From positions 1-53,645 of the forward strand of contig JAJEDB010000090.1 in the NCBI GenBank assembly GCA_022821725.1: a stretch of DNA of 53,645 nucleotides, in the 5' to 3' direction. The DNA is from Candidatus Poribacteria bacterium. Its GTDB lineage: Bacteria; Poribacteria; WGA-4E; WGA-3G. A model generated the notes under the pieces. That model had not been told where the DNA came from, did no database searches, and saw nothing but the letters and a program-made list of their open reading frames with translations. Position numbers and translations under genes: made by a program. How positions within the stretch are numbered: position 1 is the stretch's first letter; the number at the start of each line of letters is the position of its first letter. Positions 1 to 8,302 of this stretch are shown piece after piece.

Positions 1-77
1 CGGGCGGCTTGAGATTTTTTACCCCCAGTTTGAATAAAATCTAAGACGCGTTTGCGTAAATCTGTTGAATATGCCAT
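1..77 (-). CDS. IS630-family transposase, N-terminal fragment (cut by window edge)
   Basis: Read on the minus strand from an ATG at 77, the 25 visible codons give MAYSTDLRKRVLDFIQTGG followed by KKSQAAR. This is the typical N-terminus of IS630/Tc1-mariner transposases, a helix-turn-helix that starts MAYSxDLRxRVL. Catalytic parts lie outside the window. The start codon faces the disrupted ABC gene at 138, so this is the 5' end of the element. Family assignment is from the N-terminal motif only. Confidence 0.75.
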   Translation of the reverse strand, partial: MAYSTDLRKRVLDFIQTGGKKSQAA

Positions 78-137
78 AATAGACGCAGCCTATCATAAAA
101 CCGAAAAAATGTCTCTTTAATTCTAAAGGTCACTATA
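1..137 (-). mobile_element. IS630-type insertion sequence, one end
   Basis: About 60 nt of non-coding sequence separate the transposase start (77) from the point where recognisable ABC-transporter coding sequence begins (about 138). IS630 elements insert at TA, and TATA lies at 134-137, so the element end is placed there. The terminal inverted repeat cannot be confirmed because the other end is outside the window. The insertion explains why the following exporter gene lacks its membrane domain and Walker A. Confidence 0.5.
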
Positions 138-671
138 AATGCCGCCACAATCTCATCCGAAGACCTCCGACGTGCTTGTACTGTCGTGTTTCAGCATCCG
201 GCACGCTATCCGACCACCCTACGCGAGAATCTGATTTTGGACGGTGCTCATGCCTCCGATGCGCACGCTGAAGCGACCTTAACCCAAGTCGGATTACCAA
301 CAGAAAGGTACCCTCTGGATTCGTTGTTAGGTCCCGAATTCGGGGGTGCGGATTTCTCTGGCGGTGAATGGCAACGCGTCGCTATCGCTCGCAGTCTAAT
401 AAAAGAAGGGGACGAATTTGTCATTTTTGACGAACCCACGGCAGCCCTTGACCCTCTTGCTGAGTTGGAAATTTTTCAGCAGTTTGTTGAATTGGTAGCA
501 GGTAAAACTGCCCTGCTCATCGCCCATCGACTCGGACCGACACGGCTTGTCGATCGCGTGGTTGTTTTGGATGGTGGACGCATTGTAGAAATCGGAAATC
601 CCACTGAACTCCTACAGCAAAATGGAAAATACGCCGAAATGTTCGCAGCACAAAGTGAGTGGTATCAATAA
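138..671 (+). pseudogene. ABC exporter nucleotide-binding domain, 5'-truncated
   Basis: The frame is open upstream of the first GTG (186) and reads NAATISSEDLRRACTVVFQH, so the coding sequence once extended further left. Seen: Q-loop VFQHPARYP, signature FSGGEWQRVAIAR, Walker B FVIFDEPTAALDP, and the switch His in LLIAHR. Missing: Walker A and the whole transmembrane domain, cut off by the adjacent IS630 end. The intact neighbour at 671 has the same C-terminal layout, so the two were probably the halves of a heterodimeric type I exporter. The stop codon overlaps the next ATG (TAATG). A non-functional remnant is most likely. Confidence 0.75.
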
Positions 672-2449
672 TGAGAAACACAAACAGATTACCGAGACGC
701 GCAGTTCTTAGATTAATTTGGCAATTTATACGGATAGCACCCCTTCCGCTCTTTGTTACCCTTCTGCTCCGTTTGATAAACGCCGGAAATCGCGGTTTTT
801 CGCCGGTGATCATCGCCGGATTTACAAACGCGTTAGTAAACGCTGAGGGACTCCTTTTATGGATGGGTCTTTATCTCGTGCTAATGGTCTTAGAAACATT
901 AACCGATGTTTTCAATGGCGTAACACAAATGTGGTTCTCCAATAAGGCTGTGCTACATTTTCAGCAAGATCTTCTGCGTCAAGCTGGACAAACACCCCTG
1001 CTCCATTTTTTGGACGCCGACTTTCACGACAACCTGAGTCGGGCAACGCAAGGCTTCAGTGATCGCGTTGTCAGCTGGTTTCAGAGTGTTGTGGACAATA
1101 TCTATAGTGTCGCGAGTGTATGCGGACTGTTGGGCGCAATCTTCATTATCAGTAGTGATATATGGTGTATGGCTGCTTTGCTTGTCAGTTCCTCCATCAT
1201 TCTCTTCACAAGAAAACCTATTGCAAGACTTGAACTTGAGCAAGACCGAGCGGCAGCACGTCCCAACCGAGCACAGACAGCGTGGGCGGCTCGACTCTAT
1301 GAACGTGTCAACAGTCCAGAGGTACGCCTTTTTACACTGCAACGTTGGTTACTTTCAAAATGGGAAGACGCGTATCATCAACTCGCTGCAGTGGAAATAG
1401 GATCGCTCAAAAGGAAAACCGCCTGGAATGCCCTTGCCAATCTCAGTTCTATCTTCGGATATTGTGTGATCGTTTTCATCGCAGCCCGAGTCGCACATAA
1501 CGGGGACCCTGAAAAGATCGCCGGTATCTTCACGGGTTTAGTTGCCGCCGCTGTTGGGTTACAAGGGTTTCTCTCGTATATGGCACGCTCTATGGGGAAT
1601 CTCGCCGAACAGAGCGGTGTCTTACGTGATCTTGCGACGCTGTTTACAACGGAATCCTCCAAAGAGAATAGCGTTTCTGATACGACGGAGGAACCTCAGG
1701 ATACTCCCTCACCCGCCGCAGAAGTGGGAGAGATGACAGTCGCCATGAACGATCTCTCGTTCCAATACCCACGCGCAGCGACGCAGACACTCAGGGAGAT
1801 TACCGCGAAAATCGCCCGCGGTGAAACCGTGGCACTCGTCGGCAAAAATGGCGCAGGAAAGACAACACTCGCGAATATATTGCTCGGTTTATACGCCCCA
1901 GATAGCGGGACACTCGCGTTTTCACAGGGTGCTACGGCTTCCGAAAAACCCACAACGAGTGCTGTCTTTCAAGATTTCACGAAATTCCTACTGCCTGTTA
2001 GGGATAATGTCGGTTTTGCTGACCTGAATCGCATGCAAGACGACACCCTCATGCGGCACGCGCTCGACAGAGCAGGTTCTACTTTCGCACGCGACCTCGA
2101 TACGTGGCTCGGACATGAGTTTGGCGGTCGCGATGTGTCGGGTGGAGAATGGCTGCGCCTCGCCGTTGCGCGTGGACTTTTCCGACAGAGCCAATTCGTT
2201 GTGTTTGATGAACCCACTGCCGCCATTGACCCCGTCGCCGAAGTTGAAATGATCCGCGAACTCCTCACCAAAGATGCATCCCGTACCACCCTTGTCATCT
2301 CGCATCGGCTTGGGGTTGCCCGCCTCTGTGACAGGATTCTCGTTTTAGATGAAGGCCAACTCGTTGAAGACGGCACACACGAAGAGTTACTCGCCATGAA
2401 CGGATTATACGCCGAAATGTGGAACGCACAAGCGTCATGGTATGCTTAG
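671..2449 (+). CDS. ABC exporter, membrane domain fused to ATPase
   Basis: This is a type I exporter subunit of 592 aa. About 310 N-terminal residues contain hydrophobic helices (for example LFVTLLLRLI, LYLVLMVLETL, VSSSIILFTRK). A nucleotide-binding domain follows from about residue 350. Walker A is LVGKNGAGKTTLAN, the signature is DVSGGEWLRLAVAR, Walker B is FVVFDEPTAAIDP and the switch is LVISHR. The ATG at 671 is chosen because it overlaps the stop of the upstream half-gene (TAATG), which suggests translational coupling; a start 4 codons earlier has no support. It probably worked as a heterodimer with the truncated gene at 138, so its present partner is unclear. Substrate unknown. Confidence 0.85.
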   Translation: MRNTNRLPRRAVLRLIWQFIRIAPLPLFVTLLLRLINAGNRGFSPVIIAGFTNALVNAEGLLLWMGLYLVLMVLETLTDVFNGVTQMWFSNKAVLHFQQDLLRQAGQTPLLHFLDADFHDNLSRATQGFSDRVVSWFQSVVDNIYSVASVCGLLGAIFIISSDIWCMAALLVSSSIILFTRKPIARLELEQDRAAARPNRAQTAWAARLYERVNSPEVRLFTLQRWLLSKWEDAYHQLAAVEIGSLKRKTAWNALANLSSIFGYCVIVFIAARVAHNGDPEKIAGIFTGLVAAAVGLQGFLSYMARSMGNLAEQSGVLRDLATLFTTESSKENSVSDTTEEPQDTPSPAAEVGEMTVAMNDLSFQYPRAATQTLREITAKIARGETVALVGKNGAGKTTLANILLGLYAPDSGTLAFSQGATASEKPTTSAVFQDFTKFLLPVRDNVGFADLNRMQDDTLMRHALDRAGSTFARDLDTWLGHEFGGRDVSGGEWLRLAVARGLFRQSQFVVFDEPTAAIDPVAEVEMIRELLTKDASRTTLVISHRLGVARLCDRILVLDEGQLVEDGTHEELLAMNGLYAEMWNAQASWYA

Positions 2450-2514
2450 ACGCAGCAATTCAATGCGCAATGAATTGCGCTACTACGAACCGGGGTCCCT
2501 ATCCATCCATGTAC

Positions 2515-2533
2515 GGGCGAGGTGACCTCGCCC
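2515..2533. repeat. REP-like hairpin GGGCGAGG-TGA-CCTCGCCC
   Basis: An 8-bp perfect stem with a 3-nt loop lies 66 nt after the exporter stop. A related hairpin with the core GGCGAGGTT/AACCTCGCC lies at 32038-32059. No T-run follows, so it is either a dispersed palindromic repeat or a factor-assisted terminator. A smaller GCGCAA/TTGCGC palindrome sits just upstream. Confidence 0.5.
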
Positions 2534-2566
2534 CTACGAAAGCCCTCCCTTGATTTATCACCTATT

Positions 2567-2578
2567 TGCGTAAGTCCT
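2567..2578. repeat. Solo TGCGTAAGTCCT end
   Basis: This is the same 12 nt as the terminal inverted repeat of the MITE at 8122-8256. No matching left end is seen within 150 nt, so it looks like a relic. The gap 2450-2913 otherwise holds the hairpin at 2515, the promoter-like motif at 2661 and nothing coding that I can support. Confidence 0.4.
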
Positions 2579-2660
2579 TGGCATATTTTATCAGCCCGAT
2601 TAATCCGCAGAACCGTATCCACGACCCGACCCTAAGCCTTTCCAATTCAACGGAAAAAAG

Positions 2661-2689
2661 TGCAACTTTTTCCCGTCCCATTTGTAGTA
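2661..2689 (+). promoter_or_regulatory. ECF-like promoter motif, class 2 (copy A)
   Basis: TGCAACT, 13 nt, then TTTGTAGTA. The same two blocks with the same spacing occur at 5067-5095 and 16805-16833. TGCAAC fits an ECF -35 box, and TGTAGT 15-16 nt later is a possible -10. The next gene is the DUF5916 protein at 2914, 225 nt downstream. Confidence 0.45.
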
Positions 2690-2913
2690 CTAACCATAGG
2701 TTCCTGCCGCGTCTGTGTGAGCAGACCCAATCAAGGTGTTGCTCGCTATTGACCTGGCAGGCTCCGAGTATTTCTTTACATTTTGGACCTTTAATCTTTG
2801 TTTGGGAATGCTCTACTAAAATTGGGTAGGGAAACCGAAGTACAGGAACCTACTCTAATAATACAAATTACGGTCAATTAGATAGAATACAAAAAGGAAT
2901 AAGAGGTAAACAC

Positions 2914-4905
2914 ATGAAGACGAATTTGTTAGTTATTATCACCCTAACACTCACCATAGGCTCTCAACTCTGGGCTGTTCCAAACGACACAGCGATAAAA
3001 AAAGAACTTGCGGCAGTCAAAATGGAACACCCACCTACGATTGACGGGGTTCTTGATGATAAATGCTGGCAGGGGGCACCGAAAGCGAATACCTTCATTG
3101 ATGAACGCACCGAAAAGCCTGCGAAAAGCCAATCTGTGGGGCATCTGGTTTATACAGACACCGCCATTTATGTTGGGCTTCATCTCTACGATGATATGCC
3201 CGATAAAATTGTTGCCCATCAAACCAAAGATCAGACCCGGTTTCAGGGTGAAGACTCGGTATCTTTCAGTCTCGACCCGTTCCATACGCACCAGTTTTCT
3301 GACAGAAATTTCTTCATGGTCAATCCACTCGGCACGAAATACGCGCATCTCGCGACGGGACGCGCGGAGAAAAGCGAATGGATTGGATTGTGGAACGCTG
3401 CCGCACAGATTGTGGAAGATGGCTGGATCGTGGAGATGGAAATCCCGTGGCAGATGCTGGATTATCCCGAAACAGCCGAACCCATCGGAATGGGTATCAA
3501 CATCGATCGCTTCCAGCAGCGGACAGGCGAAAAATCCTGGTGGTCTAATTTAAGTATTTACGAATTTGGGGAAAACGATGGACATTGGGTGGATGTCTTA
3601 CCCCCACCCCGAAAACGCGATTTGAAGGTGCTCCCGTATATAATTGGGGGTGTCAGCGAAATGGGGACAGATGCCAGCGAATACACCGCACGCATCGGCG
3701 GAGATGTCCGGTATGAAGTCACACCGCAACTGCGGCTCATCGCGACTGTCAATCCCGATTTCGATAACATCGAACAAGCCGTGGAGAGCATCGATTTCTC
3801 TTATGGTGAACGCTATATTGAGGACCGACGTCCCTTCTTCTCCGAAGGCGGGAATCTATACCAATTTGACAAATTTTTCTACTCTCGGCGCGTCGCCGAT
3901 ATGGATGCCGGGCTTAACCTCTTCGGCAAGGTAGAGAAAAACACCAGCATCGGGGTCCTGAGTACCTATCACAAAAACAACCAAAACGGCGTCTTCCGCG
4001 TCTCACGTACCTTCACAGAGACAGCCAATGCGAATGCCGCCGTCCTGACACACCACACCAAAGACGGAGAGGCGAACACTGTCGGATATCTTTCGGGTGA
4101 TATGCGATACAACAGGGTGTCGGCCAAATCCTACTTTGCGCAAAGCTGGACTGGTGAAACATCCGAAAACACAGGACACGTTGAACTGGGTTATAATGGG
4201 CGAATTCTGCAAACCTATCTTCAGAGTTTCTTTGTATCGCCTAATTTCGTCAATCACCTCGGTTACCACCCTTTCACAGGATACCGCGGGGTGGTCCTCG
4301 GTAACCGGATTCTAAACGAATGGCGGGACGGATATTTTCGCGCGATCCAACTTACCGCAAGAACAGAAGTTTCTAACACCTACGGTCAAGAAACATCCCC
4401 GACAACAGACAACGTATTCCGACGCACGCTTAACCTCAATGCGACACTCCTCACGCGCAACGACCACGCGCTTGTCGCTGGTTGGAAGGGTGGAAGGTTT
4501 GGGGAATTCACCGATAACCTCTTCAGCATCGGTGCCCTCGCAAATTCCAGAAACCAATTCAACACGGTGGCCCTTATCTACTCTGGCGGACAAAGTGCGG
4601 GCCAAACGCTTCATGGCATCAGTGCACAGCTGAAATTCCGCGCATACGGTTTCACTGCCGCACTCATAACGCAAATCCAACGCCACTTTGAGACCACCTA
4701 TCAAAACATACTGACTGTCTCATACGACTTCACACCTGCCCTGAGCCTCGGGAGTCGGCTGATATGGCAGGCAGAACACAGAAACGTCTACTTCGCACTT
4801 CGCAGAAGTGGCTACGCTGGCACAGACTTTTTCATCATCGTCGGAGATCCGAACGCTCAGGAATTCAAACAGAGATTCTCCGCTAAAGTTCTCCGGTCGT
4901 TTTAG
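2914..4905 (+). CDS. CBM9-like/DUF5916 outer-membrane protein
   Basis: 663 aa. A signal peptide (MKTNLLVIITLTLTIGSQLWA) is followed by a CBM9-like domain (about residues 35-230: PPTIDGVLDDKCWQ, AIYVGLHLYDD, GEDSVSFSLDP, GWIVEMEIPW). The rest is a DUF5916 region rich in alternating hydrophobic beta strands, ending in aromatic KVLRSF as outer-membrane barrels often do. CBM9 suggests carbohydrate contact and the barrel suggests the outer membrane; the real function is unknown. RBS AGAGG precedes the ATG. The last 80 or so residues are duplicated as a remnant at 16454-16708, so this gene was part of a copied block. Confidence 0.8.
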   Translation: MKTNLLVIITLTLTIGSQLWAVPNDTAIKKELAAVKMEHPPTIDGVLDDKCWQGAPKANTFIDERTEKPAKSQSVGHLVYTDTAIYVGLHLYDDMPDKIVAHQTKDQTRFQGEDSVSFSLDPFHTHQFSDRNFFMVNPLGTKYAHLATGRAEKSEWIGLWNAAAQIVEDGWIVEMEIPWQMLDYPETAEPIGMGINIDRFQQRTGEKSWWSNLSIYEFGENDGHWVDVLPPPRKRDLKVLPYIIGGVSEMGTDASEYTARIGGDVRYEVTPQLRLIATVNPDFDNIEQAVESIDFSYGERYIEDRRPFFSEGGNLYQFDKFFYSRRVADMDAGLNLFGKVEKNTSIGVLSTYHKNNQNGVFRVSRTFTETANANAAVLTHHTKDGEANTVGYLSGDMRYNRVSAKSYFAQSWTGETSENTGHVELGYNGRILQTYLQSFFVSPNFVNHLGYHPFTGYRGVVLGNRILNEWRDGYFRAIQLTARTEVSNTYGQETSPTTDNVFRRTLNLNATLLTRNDHALVAGWKGGRFGEFTDNLFSIGALANSRNQFNTVALIYSGGQSAGQTLHGISAQLKFRAYGFTAALITQIQRHFETTYQNILTVSYDFTPALSLGSRLIWQAEHRNVYFALRRSGYAGTDFFIIVGDPNAQEFKQRFSAKVLRSF

Positions 4906-5066
4906 GGTTCCTGCAATCAACGCCTCGGATTCATACACGAGGGCGGACTTTCATCCCGGGTCCCTGACCGTTACTCGGAAGGGGACCTAAAAAGTCCGTG
5001 AATTTCAGTATTAGGTGAATTATAAAAATATTCTTTCTAAACTTAGGTTTTTTATGTTGGAAAAAG

Positions 5067-5095
5067 TGCAACTATTCTGAAACTCATTTGTAGTA
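5067..5095 (+). promoter_or_regulatory. ECF-like promoter motif, class 2 (copy B)
   Basis: TGCAACT-N13-TTTGTAGTA, followed by ACGATAACCTC, which is shared with copy C at 16805. It lies between the DUF5916 gene and the sigma remnant/DUF5694 gene. Confidence 0.5.
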
Positions 5096-5115
5096 ACGAT
5101 AACCTCACTTTTTAA

Positions 5116-5205
5116 CAGCAAGTTCAGGTTTATCAGCACATCCTCTATCTACTCGGAAATCGGGAAGATGTGGAGGATATAATCGAATCAACCGCACAGC
5201 GGAAA
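5116..5205 (+). pseudogene. Remnant of sigma-70 region 2
   Basis: In the frame of the next gene, but upstream of its start, the DNA reads QVYQHILYLLGNREDVEDII. This resembles ECF sigma region 2 (…ILYLVGNxxDAEDLxQE). A TAA (5113-5115) precedes it and no helix 4 or region 4 follows. It is continuous in frame with the DUF5694 protein, recalling the intact sigma-effector fusions nearby. A 20-residue match is weak evidence. Confidence 0.35.
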
Positions 5206-5220
5206 ATAGGAAAAAGTTTT

Positions 5221-6174
5221 ATGAAAGTCTTAGTAAAATGCCAATTCTATTTGATGATGTCATTCGTCGCTTTATTGCTTACAGTCGGTACAGCCATAAG
5301 CAATGATCAGACAGACTTGTCTACAGGAGGTACTACGCAAATGACCCAAAAACCCACAATCATGATTCTCGGTACTGCACACTTATCGAATCCCGGAATG
5401 GATGGCATCAATCTCAAAATGGATGATGTCCTTGCCCCCAAACGCCAACGCGAGATTCAGCAGTTAATCGAACAACTCAAGGCGTTTAGTCCTACCAAGA
5501 TAGCAATGGAAGTGGATTTCTCACGGGATGCTGAAATTAATTCAGATTACCAAGGTTATCTGGAGGGAATATTTCAACTGAGACGTAACGAAGGGCACCA
5601 GATTGGCTTTCGGTTAGCAAAACAACTGGGACATTCAAAGATATACTGTGTGGATTATTTCCGAAGCAGTAAAGACAATCCAATCTTTAGAGGTGGTATT
5701 GATAGTAATTTGATAAACACAATTGACTTTGCCAAAAAACATAATCAGGAGCACCTCCTCGGATCCCATCCCGTAGATCCAGGAAAAGTTATAGTGGATG
5801 AGGATGGTACAGTCTGGATTGAACCGGAGAAATATGAGCCAATAACTGACATGCTTATACGTCTGAATCAGCCGACATGGAGCCGGGCAAGCCAGCGAGC
5901 ATATTTACATGATGCGCGTGTTGGATTGGGGGACGAATATCCGGCGGTGAATTGGCTTGTCCATATTTGGTATGATAGAAATCTCAAGATTTTCGTGAAT
6001 ATAACGCGGATCACCGAATCTGCCGATGATCGCATTCTGTTGATGATGGGTGCCGGACATATCTTTCTGGTGCAGCAGTTCCTTGAGGATTCGGGGGATT
6101 ATATTGTTGAGAGTCCACTGAAATACTTGAATGCGGACGCTGTAGAGAAACCTACATCCGAAGAAACTGATTGA
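5221..6174 (+). CDS. DUF5694 (TraB/TIKI-like) protein, secreted form
   Basis: 317 aa from ATG 5221. The start is chosen because a signal peptide begins there (MKVLVKCQFYLMMSFVALLL). The open frame extends upstream through a sigma-like remnant. The mature part has the DUF5694 pattern: ILGTAHLSNPG near the N-terminus, KRQREIQQLIEQLKAFSPTKIAMEVD, and a C-terminal MMGAGH. The family is related to TraB/GumN putative metal-dependent hydrolases; activity is unproven. A second strong RBS (AGGAGG, 5325-5330) and in-frame ATG at 5341 lie just after the signal peptide and could give a cytosolic form starting MTQKPTIMILGTAH. It precedes a MacB-type permease. Confidence 0.7.
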   Translation: MKVLVKCQFYLMMSFVALLLTVGTAISNDQTDLSTGGTTQMTQKPTIMILGTAHLSNPGMDGINLKMDDVLAPKRQREIQQLIEQLKAFSPTKIAMEVDFSRDAEINSDYQGYLEGIFQLRRNEGHQIGFRLAKQLGHSKIYCVDYFRSSKDNPIFRGGIDSNLINTIDFAKKHNQEHLLGSHPVDPGKVIVDEDGTVWIEPEKYEPITDMLIRLNQPTWSRASQRAYLHDARVGLGDEYPAVNWLVHIWYDRNLKIFVNITRITESADDRILLMMGAGHIFLVQQFLEDSGDYIVESPLKYLNADAVEKPTSEETD

Positions 6175-6357
6175 GCGAATGATCTATCTAACTTCCTTCC
6201 TTGTGTGGGGTGTTGCTGGAGAATCCATGCAACCTCACACAAGCGATAGTAGGCTTCTCGTTTCATAGAGGATGTCATTCGCAAAGACCCTCTCCGCGAA
6301 AGCGCGACCCTCCCTAAACTAAAAACATGCGTTCGGCGTAAAACCTGATAAAAATAA

Positions 6358-6386
6358 TGCACCCTTTTTCTCTCGAAACCGCGTCA
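6358..6386 (+). promoter_or_regulatory. ECF-type promoter motif, class 1 (copy 1)
   Basis: TGCACCC-N16-GCGTCA. The same boxes at exactly the same spacing occur at 7992-8020 and 16907-16935. The layout (-35 xGCAACC, 16 nt, -10 CGTC) is classic for ECF sigma factors. It lies 260 nt upstream of the MacB-type permease at 6646. Confidence 0.65.
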
Positions 6387-6388
6387 TT

Positions 6389-6505
6389 AACAACAGAACT
6401 TGCGCAAATTAAGCCGAGATATCTGTCTTTAGACAATATAGACGTTCCCTCTCTGAGATCGGTACGGTTACAAACCTCATCTACCTGTGAAGTGCGTAAG
6501 TCCTA
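6389..6505. repeat. Possible degenerate MITE copy
   Basis: AGAACTTGCGCA at the left and TGCGTAAGTCCT at the right resemble the inverted ends of the 8122-8256 element (10/12 and 12/12 matches). Length is about 117 bp. No target duplication is visible. It sits in the leader of the permease gene at 6646. Confidence 0.3.
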
Positions 6506-6645
6506 TAAAATTAAGACTATCTTTTCGCGCTTAAAGTGTATCCATAATACTCGAGAAGAAAGAACACTTTTTACGAATACACAACACCTAAAAAATCTAA
6601 TCCGGAATCGGTAAACACAGATTTCACTATAATTTGGAGAATGAA

Positions 6646-7947
6646 ATGCGTATAATCGAAGCAGTATCCGTCGCAATTGCTGCGATGCGTAACAACAAAA
6701 TGCGTTCATTGCTGACGATGCTCGGCATTATCATCGGCATCGCTTCGGTATTGGCGATGATAGCGATTGGTGATGGAGCCAAGGCGATTGTCCGGCAAGA
6801 CGCACAAAAGTTGGGTGGGGCAAATCAGTTCTTTGTGTTCCGTATGTCGTACAAGCGTGTAAACAATCGCTGGGTCCGTATCCGCAGCAATGAATATCTG
6901 AAATATGAAGATGTTTTAGCAATTGAGGCGGAGTGTCCAACCGTTAGTGCAGCCACACCGCAAATCTGGAACTGGGGCGGCGTGCTTATCCAAGCTTCAG
7001 GCGGTTCTGAGGTTCGCGCAGGCTGGAACGGCGTAGATGCCACCTATAACAGCGCAATGGATTGGGACGTTAAAGAGGGACGTTTTATTACGGATGAAGA
7101 CGTTAAAAACGCATCGAAAGTTTGTGTGCTTGGAGGTGATGTGGCGACCGCCTTGTTCGGTGATAAATCTCCATTGGGACAAGAAATTAAAATCGCACGC
7201 GACAGCAACTATTACAACCGGTGGGGACAAAAAGAGGGTAGACGGTTCACTGAACGCTTTACGGTTGTTGGAACGTTCGTGCCACGCGGCACAAGTCTCC
7301 GGTTTGGGGTCAGTTTCGACAACCTCGCCTTTATTCCCATATCTACCATACAAGAACGTTTCACCGGCAATGACCAGATTCCGAACATTACAGTCTATGC
7401 ACACACCGTCAAGGAGGTCCCTAAGGCGGTTGAAGAGGTCAAAACTGTCATTCGGAAACGGCACAAGAACCAAGACGACTTCATCAGAATCTTTGAAATG
7501 CACGCCGGTATGGCGCAGCTGGAGAAAATTAGTAAAATCATAAAAATTACCTTAGGCAGCATCGCGGGATTTTCACTACTTGTCGGTGGGATCGGGATTA
7601 TGAACATGATGTTGGTCGCTGTCACCGAACGCACTCGTGAAATTGGACTTCGGAAGGCACTCGGTGCCAAACGCTTGGATATCCTCCTTCAGTTCCTCAC
7701 AGAGGCAGTGATTATGTGTGGTGTCGGCGGTGCAATCGGCGTTGGGTTAGGCATGCTCGCGGGTGAAGGCATGGCACTGCTCGCCGTCAAGATCGTCAGA
7801 ATTGTTCCCGAATGGCCCGCGGTTATCTCCTTACAGTGGATCCTGATTTCGGTATCCGTCTCAGCGATAATCGGCATCTCCTTTGGTCTGTATCCTGCGT
7901 TAAAGGCATCGTCGCTTACCCCTATTGAAGCACTTCGCAAAGCTTAG
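6646..7947 (+). CDS. MacB/FtsX-type ABC permease (paralogue 1)
   Basis: 433 aa. ATG 6646 is chosen over an upstream TTG because GGAG lies 6 nt before it and the paralogues start the same way (MRxxEAxSV). One N-terminal helix (SLLTMLGIIIGIASVLAMIAIGDGAK) is followed by a periplasmic MacB-PCD-like region of about 240 aa. Three C-terminal helices form the FtsX domain, with TEREREIGLRKALGA-like TERTREIGLRKALGAKR. No ATPase gene is adjacent, so the partner must be elsewhere. Close paralogues lie at 15149 and 19638, each directly after a sigma-effector fusion. A role in macrolide/peptide export or lipoprotein transport is possible, but the substrate is unknown. Confidence 0.85.
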   Translation: MRIIEAVSVAIAAMRNNKMRSLLTMLGIIIGIASVLAMIAIGDGAKAIVRQDAQKLGGANQFFVFRMSYKRVNNRWVRIRSNEYLKYEDVLAIEAECPTVSAATPQIWNWGGVLIQASGGSEVRAGWNGVDATYNSAMDWDVKEGRFITDEDVKNASKVCVLGGDVATALFGDKSPLGQEIKIARDSNYYNRWGQKEGRRFTERFTVVGTFVPRGTSLRFGVSFDNLAFIPISTIQERFTGNDQIPNITVYAHTVKEVPKAVEEVKTVIRKRHKNQDDFIRIFEMHAGMAQLEKISKIIKITLGSIAGFSLLVGGIGIMNMMLVAVTERTREIGLRKALGAKRLDILLQFLTEAVIMCGVGGAIGVGLGMLAGEGMALLAVKIVRIVPEWPAVISLQWILISVSVSAIIGISFGLYPALKASSLTPIEALRKA

Positions 7948-7991
7948 GATTTGGAACGACAGCGATTTTTCTCGCCTCTTTTGCAGAATTA

Positions 7992-8020
7992 TGCACCCTT
8001 TTTTTTCTCAGTTCGCGTCA
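7992..8020 (+). promoter_or_regulatory. ECF-type promoter motif, class 1 (copy 2)
   Basis: TGCACCC-N16-GCGTCA, about 280 nt upstream of the sigma-beta clamp gene. The MITE at 8115-8263 lies between this motif and the gene, so the leader has been lengthened by an insertion. Suggests autoregulation by an ECF factor (inference). Confidence 0.65.
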
Positions 8021-8114
8021 CTATAGTGTGAGGTAAATTGATAGGGTATCTCTTCACAATTTGCAGCATCCGGATAAGAAATAGATATTTCAAGAGGAGA
8101 GTTCCTCTGATATA

Positions 8115-8263
8115 ATGTTACAGGACTTACGCAGCTCCCTTGCTGGCGAAGGTGTTTTTGCTTGGGGTTTTTGATAGGGTATTTCTGCGGATTTCCCTCC
8201 TAACCTCGCCCATAGCGCAATATGTAAGCACTTTATCGGAAAATTGCGTAAGTCCTATGTTAC
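8115..8263. mobile_element. MITE, 135 bp with 12-bp inverted ends and 7-bp target duplication
   Basis: Ends are AGGACTTACGCA (8122-8133) and its exact reverse complement TGCGTAAGTCCT (8245-8256). Both flanks carry the direct repeat ATGTTAC (8115-8121 and 8257-8263), as expected for a target-site duplication. No coding capacity. Single ends recur at 2567, 6494 and, degenerate, 30465. It is inserted in the leader of the sigma-clamp gene. Confidence 0.75.
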
Positions 8264-8302
8264 ATAAGTTCCGTTCATAAATGACTTTTCTGGAGATGTT
8301 TG

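Noticed and set aside
2566..2829. 87-aa ORF in the gap after the exporter
   Set aside because: It overlaps the repeat end and the promoter-like motif, has no RBS and no recognisable domain.
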